A stretch of 64,000 nt of DNA. It comes from Xenia sp. Carnegie-2017 (taxonomy: Eukaryota; Cnidaria; Anthozoa; Malacalcyonacea; Xeniidae). The notes under the pieces were generated by a model. It did no database searches. It was not told the origin of the DNA and saw nothing but the letters and a program-made list of their open reading frames with translations. Positions 22,101-34,562 of the stretch are shown here, piece by piece; the stretch's first letter is position 1; each line of letters starts with the position of its first letter. Both the position numbers and the translations under genes were made by a program. The stretch is from positions 4,975,902 through 5,039,901 of the forward strand of contig NW_025813487.1 in assembly GCF_021976095.1 (NCBI RefSeq). The letters run 5' to 3'.

Positions 22101-23821
22101 CCATGCTTCTCGGTGCTACACAGCAAAAAAATTTCCAAACAATGTGAACAAAATTAATAAATAAAGCAAATAACAAGGGGGCCAAGAACATTCTACATAA
22201 TAATAGTTCTTCAAGATTGTACCTCGTCGGAGATAAGTTTTTCATCAAACTGAAGAAATCCATTAAGAAGGCAATCCTTAAGATTGCCATTTTTGTATTC
22301 ATCCATGGTCTTTAAAAACTGTGGAAGGTTTTCTGCAGCATATGTTGAAACTTCAGCCCCTAAATTTTACGAGTAAGCTCAATGAACTAGTCCTTTGATA
22401 ATTTAAGTGAGTCATAGACTTTTAGTTTATGCTTAATTATTGAAAATCTTTGTCATTAAAGGAAATATTTAAACACATCTACAAGGCTGTTGCGGTGTAT
22501 CGAAATATCGATAAATATCAGGTTTTTTAATTATCGATGTATCAATATTGTTTTTTTTGGTATAACAAAATATAAATACATCGAATTCGAAAATATAAAT
22601 ATATTGAATCAAAAATATCGAAAAAATACTTAAGTATTCGGTGTTATGATATATTTAGTTATTATAGACAGTTTTTAATGATTTTTTAAGGGTTTTTTTA
22701 ATAGCTTTATAGCGGTTTTTACATGGCTTTGTACACAATCTTGATCCCAATCTTAATCACTGTACGATCTTGTGCATGAGATAGTGCATGAAATGCATCT
22801 GAAATCATGATTTGCGAAGATCTTGGAGATGAAAAGCTGAAAAACATGAAACCAGTGCTGACTCAGGGATGCAAATGCACTTAAACATCTTAGTTTCTGT
22901 TACATTTTTTGTTTTTCCTATAACAACTTGAGGGGTACTAAAACTTGTTTCTTGACAAATTCAGGGGGCATAATTACCCTCCTCTGCAGTCTGTTATCAA
23001 GCAAAAGGTAGATTGTGATTTCTTCAAATACTCATCCTTTGGAAAGGCTAAATTATCAAGTTTGATGTAAGGATATACTTTAGTTATATAAGTTAATAAG
23101 TATATACATTTACTTTATTAATAAGTATAGTTATTTAATTGCTACATTTAGGTCAAAAGATTTTAAAATACATGAAAATATCCACAAGGGAAGTCCTTAC
23201 CTCCATGTCCATCAAACACGGCGAACAAAGACAGATTATCATCGTAGTCCAACGTACAAGAATGAGCATCCTATATCAAAAACAACACATTAGAATAACG
23301 ACCATTGTCATGAAAATTTATAACATTTTAAATGGAGAAGAGAAAAACTCAAACACGATTATACAAACAACGACTTCACTTTACGAAGTCTTTGTGTGTA
23401 TGATCTCTGAAACTAAGTTAGCGCTGTATGAAGCACAGCACTATCCTAATTTCAGAGACAACGTCTTTGAAATATTGAAATAATTCGTCGCCTTTAGATT
23501 GCGAAATCTTTGAATACAGAAATATTCAGAGCAATTGACTCTCTGATTTCAACATCCAAAGGATATCATACGAAATTTTTAAACACTAATCCCAAAAACT
23601 GATAACTGAAGCTATAACTTCAATAAATTTCGTCGACAAAAAGCCAAGGCAAGTCATACAATTTTAAGACACGTTATCACTTCTCGCGTGGTCATTCAAA
23701 AACTCAATACCTCCATCGACACACGCCATCCTTGCATTTCTGACACGCCAACCTTTACAACATCATTATTTTTATCGTAAGATGTCTTTTTGGTTTCGGG
23801 TTTTGCTAAATAAGCGCCCAT
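16188..23821 (-). CDS. PPM1G: Protein phosphatase 1G (PP2C family), twelve exons
   Basis: Exons in transcript order are 23711-23821, 23201-23270, 22223-22359, 21426-21548, 20945-21011, 20194-20360, 19551-19655, 18804-19038, 18142-18232, 17520-17558, 17260-17359 and 16188-16358. All phases agree, giving 471 aa (human 546). PPM1G is a nuclear Mn2+/Mg2+-dependent Ser/Thr phosphatase linked to pre-mRNA splicing and histone handling. Landmarks are MGAYL at the start, GWRVSMED (33-38 plus), FDGHGG (about 55-60), the Glu/Asp-rich insert (about 150-260) that splits the catalytic domain and marks this subtype, DSGTTA (264-269), ANVGDSRC (282-289), DHKP (303-306), [22 protein letters not shown] (about 377-382) and [10 protein letters not shown] (427-436). 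A basic tail (GKRKAE..KKLKSE) looks like a nuclear signal. The acidic insert is shorter than in vertebrates. Confidence 0.94.
16418..16905. mobile_element. Foldback dispersed repeat, copy 1 (beyond PPM1G exon 12, inside its last intron)
   Basis: The start reads TTTAATGACCGAAGGCGAGG and about 110 bp later AGACCGAGAAAGCGAGGTTATTAA, an imperfect inverted pair. TTATATGGCATTATTTGAC, GAAACGAAGTTTGC and a GAGCCAATCAAAACG-type phrase follow. The same order of phrases recurs at 39081-39615. No open frame of note, so it is a non-autonomous element. Confidence 0.7.
19302..19480. mobile_element. Inverted pair of hammerhead-like repeat fragments (PPM1G intron)
   Basis: On the minus strand 19340-19302 reads CTGAAGA, helix II ACC..GGA, CAAA and CGTCAGTC. 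On the plus strand 19373-19411 reads a degenerate CAGAAAA, helix II GACTACC..GGTTGTC, intact GAAA and CGTCAGTC, then the AGTCCT-TCTC-AGGACT hairpin and the tail ending ATCTACAAACATGTAAC. The two are about 30 bp apart and head to head. Each lacks one core element, so neither looks fully active. Confidence 0.6.
21012..21365. repeat. Minisatellite built from the PPM1G exon 5 splice acceptor
   Basis: On the minus strand, units of about 30-34 bp read TTCTTCATCTTCTTCCAG followed by GGGGGTTACTTC, GAGGGTTACAGC or similar. The true exon 5 acceptor at 21011/21012 reads TTCATCTTTTTCCAG|GGAGGTTACAGTG. The array therefore looks like amplification of the intron end plus the first bases of the exon, leaving about ten decoy acceptors just upstream of the real one. 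Open frames over it (FFIFFHG-type and its antisense) are artefacts. Confidence 0.85.
22480..22660. other. AT-rich stretch with repeated ATCGAT/TATCGA motifs (PPM1G intron)
   Basis: GTATCGAAATATCGATAAAT near 22497 and AATATCGAAAAAATAC near 22614 flank a run of TATCGA-type words. This may be a degraded foldback element, but its ends are not clear. Confidence 0.3.
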
Positions 23822-24440
23822 CTTCGGGAAAAAGTAATTGTTTAAGCGTCGTTACTTAAACTCAAGAACTATCGCCATGTGCGAACAAACCAGGAGGGGG
23901 TAATCGCTTCAGCATTTCTATAATTAGAATACCGGGGGAGTGGACTTTGGCATTCTGAGGTCTGAACGAGGTTCTGATTCTGAGAGTTCTGATTCTGAGT
24001 CTGATAGTTTCTCTCTCAAAAGCTGGTATTTGCTATACGCTAGAAAATTGAGTCGTATACAGTTGGAGGAAAACGTTGGAAATATAACGCAGAATAACAC
24101 TAAGCATTTACAATTGGAAATGTGTTATGAAATTCAACACTATACGTAATTTAATGGGTGCAAAAAACTGCTACATCAAACAGTATAATACAATTTTTTG
24201 TCAGAGCGTGATAATCTAGGTCATACGTATAGCTGTAATTCTCTGGGCGATGAAGGTCTGCAACAATTACATGCAACTATATGTGAACAGGCGTTGTAAT
24301 TGCTGTAGTTAAATCGCAGACAAATCGAGATCTGTTGTAGAAGTTGAATCCGGTTCAATTTCCACAACAATTACAACATTAAATTAAATGTAGATATGAT
24401 CTTCGCACTTTTGCTGGACAATTTAAGCAATTGTCTCGTA
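23822..24440. other. PPM1G upstream region
   Basis: Contains the presumptive minus-strand promoter. A plus-strand frame at 23940-24149 (MDFGILRSERGSDSESSDSE start) is Ser/Glu-rich because of a GATTCTGAGAGTTCT-type simple repeat; I see no reason to call it a gene. Confidence 0.4.
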
Positions 24441-24540
24441 AACCTGTAAAATTCAGGTGACTCAACGGGATTCGAACTCATGACCTCTGCGGTGCCGGTG
24501 CAGTGTTCTGACCAACTGAGCTATGAAGTCACACAGTTCA
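24441..24540 (-). mobile_element. tRNA-headed SINE fragment
   Basis: On the minus strand 24532-24456 reads GTGACTTCATAGCTCAGTTG, an RNA polymerase III A box, and later GAGTTCGAATCCC, a B box, ending GAGTCACC followed by TGAATTTTACAGG. The ends GTGACTT and GAGTCAC pair, but there are two extra bases before the D arm and the T stem has mismatches, so it is not a good tRNA. The TGAATTTTACAGG tail after the B box fits a tRNA-derived SINE. Confidence 0.65.
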
Positions 24541-26012
24541 ACATAAAACATTCTTTCAATTACAACATTAGCCGACATGAGAAATTCATGTGGGAACGCT
24601 CATCGGCGATGGTAATTTATCTTTTCTTTCAATTTCTTACGCAATTTTGGCAATGAGGAAGCTTGTCACACAAACCTAACGCAAGATTGTTTTATCAAAT
24701 ATTATTATCAAATATCAACGATAAGACACACATGATTTTAGTACTAGTATGCAAGTATCTTCTGAATTACAACAATTACAACTATATGGGAACGTGGTGT
24801 TGTAAATAGGTCGGTTAGTGTCGCCGATGAAGGTCTACAACAAGTACAACTAAATGGAAACTAGGCTTTACAGTTTAACTTTTCTTAACAGACGCTGAGG
24901 ATGGGGAGTGGGGTGTGCGTGTTAATGATCAGTTAGCGAAATGATTTGTGTCCAAGGTTGGCAGTACTTTACAAATGGCTAGGAAATATCATTTGCTTCG
25001 AATCATATTCAAATGAATAATTACTGCATTTTCAAATGAATAATTAAAGATACCACATATATCAAAATATTTAAATAAAGTATGTTAAGTGCCATTTCCA
25101 TACAGAGAACAAAGATCTTTTTGAGGAAATTTTTATTCGTGGAACTCATGAATATTATAAAATATAAAAAACGAGATATACAAACTTTAAACATTAAAAA
25201 AATACTTGTAAATGTAAAATCATCAACACTGGAGCAACAAAATTTCAGTTTGTAAACGTCGTCATTTCTAAAGCAATACTGGCTCTTTTAGATTTAGATT
25301 TATAAGGAAAGGAAATTTGACTGATTACTTTAGATAATTGTTCGCGAATCAAAACAGCTTTAAACCTAGAAAATAGAGATTGATCAACGTAGTTTTTACA
25401 AAAAAAATTCAATTCAAATTATCATTACCAAATCTCTCTTAAACCTTTTTTTACAACAGTGGGTTATAGAAAAATTTCCTGTGACAATTTTCATAACTCA
25501 ATATCATAGATAATAACATCATGCTCATGTGATATACACGTGTATAGCAACAAGACAATTATTGTCTTGAACTAAAACATCATTAGTGAATTACTATGAT
25601 GCTTCTGACACAGTTCTAGTTTCTTCAAGCATATCTACACAGTGACTAAATAGTTTGAGTATCAAACCAGATATTCTAAAAACAGCAAATGAGATGCTAT
25701 TTTCTTATTGACAACCATTCCCAAATTAGAATCCATCTTTTTATAGAGCAACCATGCATGTCAAGAGGTTAGCTGGCTTTTCCTTAGACCGTTTTCTGCC
25801 GTTCGACAAGAATTTGTTTTCATGAGTTTTAAGAGTAACAATAGAGATCACATATTGAGTCTCCTAACGAGTCAGCGACAATAACATGACACACCTATGC
25901 ATCAAACAAACAAAGCAGCGGGAATTCTATGTAAATAATGTGAAAGACATATTTCTTTTATTTTATGTTCACTAACAATAGCCACAATCATCTCGAAAAA
26001 AGCAACTTTAAA

Positions 26013-27566
26013 ATGGCTTTAGCCTTTCAGAGAGAACAACTTGGCGTACAGTTAAAAGGAGATACTGTCAGTGTTCCCGACGATCCTAAAGCTAAACTGA
26101 TGTATTATCTCAATTGCATTTCTACGGTAAGTGGACTCACTGCAGCATGAAAATATGTTTGAATCTGAAGCTAAAATATGTTTAATTCTAAGTTTTTGTT
26201 AAAGCTGGTTCGTCGATGCTTTGCTAAGCGAGCAGTTTTATAGCTCAATTCTGTCTTGTCTGATATTTTTGTTAGAAAAGCAGCGTATAGGCAAGTTCAG
26301 CATCTTGTGTTGGAGGTATTAATTAATTTGATCTTAGGAATGTTCTTTCTAAACGATTATTACAAAACACACAATTGCTAAACGTTTTTTATTACATGAA
26401 TGTCCATCATGAAATAGAAATGACACTTCTTTTCTTTGAAATACACTTTTAATATTTTGTTAAACTTGCGTTCGTTAATGCCTTGCGGTAAAAAAAGGGA
26501 AATTTTATGATGTCCACAGAGTCAGTTAGTTGCTTTACTGTTTAGAAATATAAGCTTTGTTGAGTTGACGAATTATTTATCTGACTGATATTTCTACTGA
26601 ATGAAGCAGCTATGAATTTCAAGAAATCAATAGATTCAATTGCTGGATTGTGTCTCTGCTATTTGTCGTTTGTTAAAAGAATGTTCAAAACTTTCGTTTT
26701 CAATTTTCGTGGAAGTGAACTCGAGGAAACGCAGAAGTCGACGCAATTTTAGTATATATATATGATTTATAAACAATTTTTGAACGGAATATTTTTAGTC
26801 GTTATCTTCCTTTTAAAAAATTTGCATATATTTTATTGTATCATTCATTTTAGCTATATGTTGCAAATGGTTTCGTTTTTCTACATTTGCCAAGTCAGCG
26901 GGATGCTCGTTGCGAAATGAATTTTTTCATTTTCTTTGAAAACTGTCTTAATACAGCACCAACTAAACACAAAGAATTCTTTTTCGTCACTCAAAACAAT
27001 TTTGTTAGTAAAAATCAATTTTTGCGTCGTTTTTCTATGGTATTCATCTTTCGTTCTTCTATGAAAACGAAACTGTTTCTTTCAATAATTTATGATACAC
27101 CTTGCTGTAAAACTAAGACCTATAAATATTGGTTTAACAGATAAGTTAATTGTTATTGCAGGTGCTAGAGTTGGATGACATGCCTAGTGAACTGACAGAT
27201 TTTGCGTATTACTACAGACTTACTGAAGTCCAGACAGATGTCCTTCTTGAACTCTGTTTACTTCTTAAGCCGGACCTTTTGGACGACAAGTGCATTTTTG
27301 AGAGAAGTGATTTACCAAATGGGGCTTACAATAAATTTTTAGAGTTATCTTCGATTAAAACTACGATGGTTGCGACGTCTAATGTCATGATGGGTGGACG
27401 AAATGTTCGTGTCCTAAAAATCATGTTGTACAAACCAATATGGCGTCGAATCAACTTTGACGAACCAATGGCTGCAATGGCTCGAAGACTAGGCTCGCGC
27501 AAAGGCTCGCGCAAAGCCATTACGTCTGGCCGTAGACAAAAAAGTGGAGGGTGTATCATATCATAA
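26013..27566 (+). CDS. Unknown-family protein with C-terminal CAAX box, gene 1 (CIIS)
   Basis: Two exons, 26013-26126 and 27162-27566, joined at TCTACG|GTAAGT and TTGCAG|GTGCTA, give 172 aa. I do not recognise the family. Conserved landmarks across the six copies are MALAFQREQ at the start, VPDDPKAKLMYYL, a VLELDDMPSEL helix, LLKPDLLDDKCIF, FLELSS, TTMVA, GGRNVR, KIMLYKP, WRR, FDEPMAAM, then an Arg/Lys/Ser tail and GGCIIS. Cys169-Ile-Ile-Ser172 is a CAAX box favouring farnesylation, and the basic run before it is the usual second membrane signal. No signal peptide or membrane helix is seen, so a cytosolic, membrane-tethered protein is inferred. An upstream in-frame ATG (25965) is not conserved in all copies. 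AATAAA lies at 27622. Confidence 0.82.
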
Positions 27567-27834
27567 TAACCATAAGCCACAGCGTTTCTTATATATACAT
27601 ATGTGTCATGTAGCCTAATGTAATAAATAATTAAAGGCATTTGAACCTTAATCATCAATATTCTTGTAGAGTGTGATGAAAACATCTTTCAAAAACTACA
27701 TCATTTAATTAAAAGAGTGTATATCAAAGATTGTTTATTTAGAATGTTTTATTGGTCGAAGGAAAGGTTTTCATTTTGATCACTATAACAGTACAATGGT
27801 TTTTTTAACTTTAAACCTGTGATCTTACTTTTTA

Positions 27835-28305
27835 AAATTAAAACAATAAAACGCGTGCTGTGATTGGTCTAAAGCCGTGTTTGCATTAGCCTGTGCAGAA
27901 CACATCTGAGCTCAACCAATCAAATCAATCAAAACAATCAATCAGTCAAAGAGAATTTCGATCATGAATACATTTCAGAAGAAAAATTAAAATGTTTGTC
28001 TTATTTGCATTATTGTTATTTTACAAGAGAAACAAAAGGTTTTTTCGTGCTTGCACTGCCTTATGCAAGCCTCGGAGACGTTTGTGAGAACTCTCGAGCA
28101 TGTGCAACCATCGACCTTTAGTCTCAGGCTTGCACTGATCTGGTATCGAGTTCTCCCAAAGGTCTCCTCGGTTTGCATAAGCCTTTCAAAAACTGTAAGC
28201 ATCTTTTATTTCTTAAATGATCCTATTATCACCCATAATAAAGTGAGAGTCCTGAGTAAGAAGAACGAAGCTTACTGAAATTTAATTCGTTTTCATTCAT
28301 TTCAC
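27835..28305. mobile_element. Foldback insertion present in block I only
   Basis: Block II reads straight from TGTGAACTTACTTTC to ATTTCACTTTGCTGCGTG, while block I has about 470 extra bases here. Inside, a GCCTTATGCAAGCCTCGGAG stretch near 28060 is matched, inverted, by one near 28160 ending GGTTTGCATAAGCC. The left part, with ACGCGTG..GATTGGTCTAAAGC, is shared with 58515-58570. It is non-autonomous. Confidence 0.6.
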
Positions 28306-28888
28306 TTTGCTGCGTGTCCCGTATATTTTGGATAAAAAACAAGAAATTCAAACATCAATTTTGAGAAGTCGTCTGAGGACTTCAATTTTTTAACGCTGAA
28401 GACTAAGGGTTGAATTTGCTCATTTTGGTGCTTTTGCAATCACATTGGTGGTGATGATGGGATTAAGAAGGTTGCTCAGGGAGGAATAAAAGAATCGTGA
28501 TCAGGGAAAACTCCTAAGGCAAATGAAGAAATGTAAAATATTTGTTGGTAAAATACTACTGGTAATCGAAAAACACATTATTTGACACATAGAAATTTGT
28601 ATGCAGATGTTTACTTTAGATTGTTATTCAGGTGATTTGTGATATACAAAAACATTTACTTTATTTCACATTGTATCTTTATTGATGAGAATGAACACTT
28701 ACAAAATTTAAATGATTAAAATTATATCTAACATTACTCCAAGTGCTTTTTTAGTAGGATAACATGTTTTGGAACTACCTTTCCATCACACTTATAACAT
28801 GAATGGTGATAGTAAAAGTGCATAGATTTAATTATTCATTATTATATAATCCATAAAATAAAAAGACTGTGGTTGGTGATTGGATCAT

Positions 28889-30094
28889 TCATGATATGAC
28901 ACATCGACTCCTTTCTCTACGAATGCCCAAACTTGAGGCTTGGCGAGAGGTCAGTTGTCGTAACATCGCAGCCATTGGTTCGTCAAAGTTGTTGCGACGC
29001 CATGATGGTTGGTACAGCATGATTTTTGCGACTCGAACATTTCTTCCACCCATCATGATACCAGCCGCTGCAACCATCGTCGTTTTCATTGAAGACAGCT
29101 CCACAAACTTATTACTGCTGGGCAAATCATTTGCCTCGAAAATGCATTTTCCGTCCAAAAGCTCCGGGTTAAGAAGTAGACAAAATTTGAGAAGGATTGT
29201 TGTCTTATCTTCACCCAGCCTATGGTAGTTGTGGTAATCTGTCATTTCACGCGGCATATCGTCCAATTCTAACAACTGTAACACCAATGAAGAAGTGTTT
29301 AGCTGACGTGTAAGGTTTCAGTTTTTAATATGTTTTAGTGTGTGCTTCTGTTATATCAGAGCAAAATAAAGTTTTGTTTTTTTGAAAATGCTCTGACAAA
29401 AAAAAAACACTTATAAATTCGTTAGCAGCAAAATATTAGCATATTAGAGTTGCATGCATTCAATTTTATTGAGAATCTAACATTCAGCATCCAGCTGACA
29501 CATGTAATATCCAGTTAACTGTATGTGAATTTAAGGTGAACAAGGACTAAATATACGCAAATAATTTGTCAATAAACCATTTACAAACCACGCATCGACA
29601 TTTGTTTCGTCCAGTTCCGCGAAAAATGAAAACGAAAGTTCTGAACTTTCTTTTAATAAACAACGTAGCACTTTTTTGTCATCCTGTATTAAGACAAACA
29701 TTCAAAATTCAATTCATAAATCCGAATGGAAGATTTAGCTACAATTTGTCTAGATGTATTGCTTCTTTTAGTAAAAATATTGAATAACTCAAACAAGTCT
29801 GAATAGTCATGACACGACGCAATACATATATTTCTATCTAACTGCTTGAAAACACAACAAAATTGCTGGCTTAGCAAGGAAATATATAATAAGCACAATT
29901 TTAACTTAATAGAAATAAATTGTAATGAAATGATCATGTCAATATTAGAACATATATATTTATGCTGCACTGAATCCACTTACCGAAGACATACAACCAA
30001 GATAATACATCAATTTAGCTTTAGGAACATCAGGAACACTGGCGCTAGTTCCAGTAAGCTTAATACCTACCTGCTCTCTTTGGAATAACGCCAT
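28889..30094 (-). CDS. Unknown-family protein with C-terminal CAAX box, gene 2 (CVIS)
   Basis: Exon 1 is 29984-30094 (MALFQREQVG start, ending at TCTTCG|GTAAGT) and exon 2 is 28889-29275 (after TTACAG), giving 165 aa. It shares VPKAKLMYYL, LELDDMP, LLLNPELLDGKCIF, FVELSSMKTTMVA, GGRNVRVAKIMLY, WRRNNFDEPMAAM and the tail IRRERSRCVIS. Compared with gene 1 it has lost one residue near the start (MALFQ for MALAFQ) and carries VPDVPKAK for VPDDPKAK. The C-terminal CVIS is a farnesylation-type CAAX box. Its block II counterpart is gene 5. Confidence 0.8.
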
Positions 30095-31504
30095 TTTGAA
30101 GTTTCCTTTTTGAGGATTGATGTAGCTAGTTTAGAGCAGTGTAGCAAGTGAAAATGAAATGACTAAGAATATTTGTTATTGCATAATTTATGTAGAAACC
30201 CCACCGCTTCATATACGAATTAAGTGGAATGTCACGCTATCTTTATCGAAAGTGGGAATAAAAAATGAATAATCGCCATTGTGACTTAAGAAAGACAGAA
30301 AAATGCCGGACAAGTATGAAATTAACTGCTTCTTTAAAAAATTGCTAAACTTGTGATTGAACGATTTATTTCATGCATAGAATATTCAAATAATATTATT
30401 TAAAGTAACTAAAACTTTCACCAGTAATTATCTAAAGTAATCAGTCGGATCTCCTTTCTTTACATTCAAACTAAAAGTGTTGTATTCTTGTATTAGAGAT
30501 GACGACGTTTATGAACAAAAATATTTTAGATTATATTTTGTTCCAAACCTTCTTTTAATGTTGTAAAATTAAACTCGTCTTTACTTCTAATTCATAATAT
30601 TCAAGTTCCAAGAAAAGATATCGTTAATAAAAGGATTTTTATCTACATTATGTAAATCATTCATTGACGTTTGCATTGTAAATAAGGAAAAATCATCCAG
30701 AATGATTGCAAGGATGTAGCTTGCACACTAAGCCTTGAATTTAATGTCGGTTGCATTTGATATATTTCATTAACTACAAACGTTAAAATTGAGTACACAC
30801 AGGAGCAAAAATAAACCTAGCTATCTTACTTTGAAAGATTACAATAACTTGAACAATTCAATTATGAATGCTGAATCTATTTTCCATTTCAAATCTTTAC
30901 TAAAGCCAAGCAGTAAGTCAAACAAAATATATATAATGTTTGGATGTACATGTGTTCATCAATATCAGTAGATATTAATGGGTATTGTGGGTATTTTTAG
31001 AATTTTAGAACGCAGGATCCCATTGAAAATCACTCAAGTGATGTTGGTATCCCAAATAAATATAAATACCTCATATGTTAAATTTAAACAACTCGTTATT
31101 CCCAATGACAGAAAGTATTTACGCATATTTTCAACCCCTAATTCATTAACAAACCAGTTTATGACTTAAGAAGAGTGAAATTTCATACCATAATTACTTT
31201 AATCAGGGCTTGGTTGATTTCATCGTGTTTTCTTTTGTTTATACCTGTTCAGATTATTGTTCAAGCGATGCGATACCCTTAAACTGAGGAAAAATCATTT
31301 ACCAAATCTTTATTGATGAAAACAAATGTATTCTTATAGTTAATTATTACAATTTAACGTTACTTGAAGTGCTTGTTTCTATAAGATATGCTAAGATATA
31401 CATTTCCATCTTTTTGCTTGTGTACATTAATGATATAAATGTGCAAATTATTCCAATGAGTCTATATATTTATACAAAAAGGCTGTGATCTATAATTGCA
31501 TCTT

Positions 31505-32763
31505 TCATAATACAATACACCCTCCACTTCTTTCTCTACGGCCAGAAGTGATGGCTGGACGCGAGGCTTGGCGTGAGGCTGGACGCGAGGCTTGGCGTGA
31601 GGCTGGACGCGAGGCTTGGCGTGAGGCTTGACGCGAGGCTTGACGTGAGGCTAGTCGTCTTGTCATCGCAGCCAATGGTTCGTCAAAGTTGTTGCGACGC
31701 CATGATGGTTTGTACAGCATAATTTTTGCGACTCGAACATTTCTTCCACCAATCATTACACCGGATGCTGCAACCATTGTAGTTCTCGTCGAAGATAGCT
31801 CTAAAAACTCATTCGAATAATTCGGCAAATCACTCGCTTGGAAAATGCACTTTCCGTCCAAAAGATCGGGGTTAAGAAGTAAACAAAATTTGAGAAGGAT
31901 TTCTGTCTTGTCATCATTCAGTGAGCGGTAGTTCCTGTAATTTCTTAGTTCGCTCGGCAAATCATCCAATTCTAATACCTGAAACAAACAAGAACAACTT
32001 TTAACGGGCATTTTAGGTTCCCGTCTTCATTACAAATAAAATGTTTGTTTTCTCAACTATATAAAACGGTGAACGCTTTGAAGAAAAAACGATGTAGCTA
32101 AAATTTTGTGTTAGCCAACAAGATTGAATGTTAAGAGTGACGAAAAGAAAAAATTTGTCTGATCTTGAGTCGCATTCCGATAATTTTGAAAAAGAGTTTG
32201 TAGCAGGCAACATTGTTTTTTTTATGATGATGCAGTCACTTTCAATGACACAGAAATTATCTATAGAAACTATCTTACAGACATTCTTTACGCAGCAGAA
32301 TCCGACTGATTTACAAAAGGCATAAGAACGAAACAACTTCATGTAGAGAACACGTTCACTCCATAGCTAAATATGCTAACCTTATGTTAAAAAGGACAAT
32401 TTATAAACCATAATTTATAACCTTTTTATAAATCATACATCGACTTTTTGGTTTTGTTGAGTTAAGCTCCGCGAAAGTAGAAAACGAAAGTCAGGAATTT
32501 TTTGACAAACAACACATAGCATTGCTTATAATGCAACTAACCATTATAGACACCATAAAATTTCTCGTTTAGGCATGCTTTAAAAGATTATTAATGTTTT
32601 AAAAAATGATAATGTCATATTTTCATACTGCACTGAATCCACTTACCGTAGCAATACAGTCTAGATAATACATCAGTTTTGCTTTAGGATCATCAGGAAC
32701 AGTTGCAGGTGTTGATGTAATAACCTTAACACCAACTTGTTCTCTTTGAAAAGCTAAAGCCAT
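31505..32763 (-). CDS. Unknown-family protein with CAAX box and expanded RQAS tail, gene 3 (CIVL)
   Basis: Exons 32647-32763 and 31505-31978 give 196 aa, the longest of the six. The core matches its paralogues (LELDDLPSEL, LLNPDLLDGKCIF, FLELSSTRTTMVA, GGRNVRVAKIMLYKP, FDEPLAAM). Between the core and the CAAX box the tail has a run of RQAS/RPAS tetrapeptides coded by a tandem GAGGCTTGGCGT-type repeat, adding many Arg and Ser. R-x-x-S spacing could suit basophilic kinases; that is inference. CIVL ends in Leu, the class preferred by geranylgeranyltransferase I. An upstream in-frame ATG exists but is not conserved in sequence with genes 1, 2 or 5. Confidence 0.8.
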
Positions 32764-34562
32764 TTCGAAGTTTGCTATCGACGACTGTTGTAGGATTGTA
32801 AGTGAAAATGAAAACAAATATTTAGTCTACGCTATTTATGAAACAATCCCCGCAACTTCGAATGAAGCGGATGTTGCGTTATTATCTCGATAGAATCGAC
32901 GAATAATTGCCATTGTAAATTTTAAAATAAGAACAATAAAACAATTTCGCTGATTGGTCCCAGAGAATTCGCAAATTATCGATACAATTTAGAAGAAAAT
33001 CAATACAATTGTTGCAGAACACGGTCTCTTACGATGGAATGGGGAGAGTTATCGTTTGTTTAAACAATTTAAGTCATTTATTGGGCTGCCTATGTTGTAC
33101 ATTCTTTCAATTACAACATTAGCCGACATAAGAAATTCATGTGGGAACGCTCATCAGCGATGGCAATTTATTTTTTCTTTCAATTTCTTACGCAATTTTG
33201 GCAACGAGGAAGCTTGTCACACAAACCTAACGCAAGATTGTTTTATCAAATATTATTATCAAATATCAACGATAAGACACACATGATTTTAGTACTAGTA
33301 TGCAAGTATCTTCTGAATTACAACAATTACAACTATATGGGAACGTGGTGTTGTAAATAGGTCGGTTAGTGTCGCCGATGAAGGTCTACAACAAGTAAAA
33401 CTAAATGGGAACTAGGCTTTACAGCTTAACTTTTTTTAACAGACGCTGAGGATGGGGGGTAGGGTGTGCGTGTTAATGATCAGTTAGCGAAATGATTTGT
33501 GTCCAAGGTTGGCAGTACTTTACAAATGGCTAGGAAATATCATTTGCTTCGAATCATATTCAAATGAATAATTACTGCATTTTTAAATGAATAATTAAAG
33601 TACCACATATATCAAAATATTTCAATAAAGTATGTTGAGTGCCATTTACATACAGAGAACAAAGATCTTTTTGCGGAAATTTTTTATTTGTGGAGCCCAT
33701 GAATATTATAAAATATAAAAAACGAGATGTACAAACTTTAAACACTAAAAGAATATTTGTAAATGTAAAATCATCAACACTGCAGCAACAAAATTTCAGT
33801 TTGTAAACGTCGTCATTTCTAAAGCAATACTGGCTCTTTTAGATTTAGATTTATAAAGAAAGGAAATTTGACTGATTACTTTAGATAATTGTTCGCGAAT
33901 CAAAACAGCTTTAAACCAGCAAAATAGAGATTGTTCAACGTAGATTTTACAAAAAAATTCAATTCAAATTATCATTACCAAATCTCTCTTAAACCATTTT
34001 TTACAACAGTGGGTTATAGAAAAATTTCCTGTCACAATTTTCATAACTCAATATCATAGATAATAACATCATGTTCATGTGATATACACGTGTATAGCAA
34101 CAAGACAATTATTGTCTTGAACTAAAACATCATCTGTGAATTACTATGATGCTTCTGACACAGTTCTAGTTTCTTCAAGCATATCTACACAGTGACTAAA
34201 TAGTTTGAGTATCAAACCAGATATTCTAAAAACAGCAAATGAGTTGCTATTTTCTTATTGACAACCATTCCCAAATTAGAATCCATCTTTTTATAAAGCA
34301 ATCATGCATGTCAAAATGTTAGCTGGCTTTTCCTTAGACCGTTTTCTGCCGTTCGACAAGAATTTGTTTTCATGAGTACTGACAGTAACAATGGCGATCA
34401 CATATTGAGTCTCCTAACGAGTCAGCGACAATAACATAACACACCTATGCTTCAAACAAACAAAGCAGCGGGATTTCTATGTAAATAATGTGAAAGACAT
34501 ATTTCTTTTATTTTATGTTCACTAACAATAGCCACAATCATCTCGAAAAAAGCAACTTTAAA

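Larger units (their letters stand above)
24547..33097. repeat. Duplicated block, copy I (three CAAX genes)
   Basis: The block starts at CATTCTTTCAATTACAACAT and ends at TACGATGGAATGGGG plus about 60 bp. Copy II (33098-42670) starts with the same phrase immediately after copy I ends, so the two are head to tail. Gene order and strands match (+, -, -). Copy I carries an insertion at 27835-28305 that copy II lacks. Confidence 0.88.

Noticed and set aside
23940-24149. Ser/Glu-rich 69-codon gene upstream of PPM1G
   Set aside because: A GATTCTGAGAGTTCT simple repeat explains the composition, and there is no splice context or homology.
24456-24532. Functional tRNA gene on the minus strand
   Set aside because: A and B boxes are present, but the D-arm spacing has two extra bases and the T stem is mismatched; a SINE head fits better.
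27326-27685. 119-codon minus-strand frame (and its counterpart at 35883-36242)
   Set aside because: Antisense shadow of exon 2 of CAAX genes 1 and 4.
28869-29228. 119-codon plus-strand frame (and those at 36919-37344 and 39989-40264)
   Set aside because: Antisense shadows of exon 2 of CAAX genes 2, 5 and 6.
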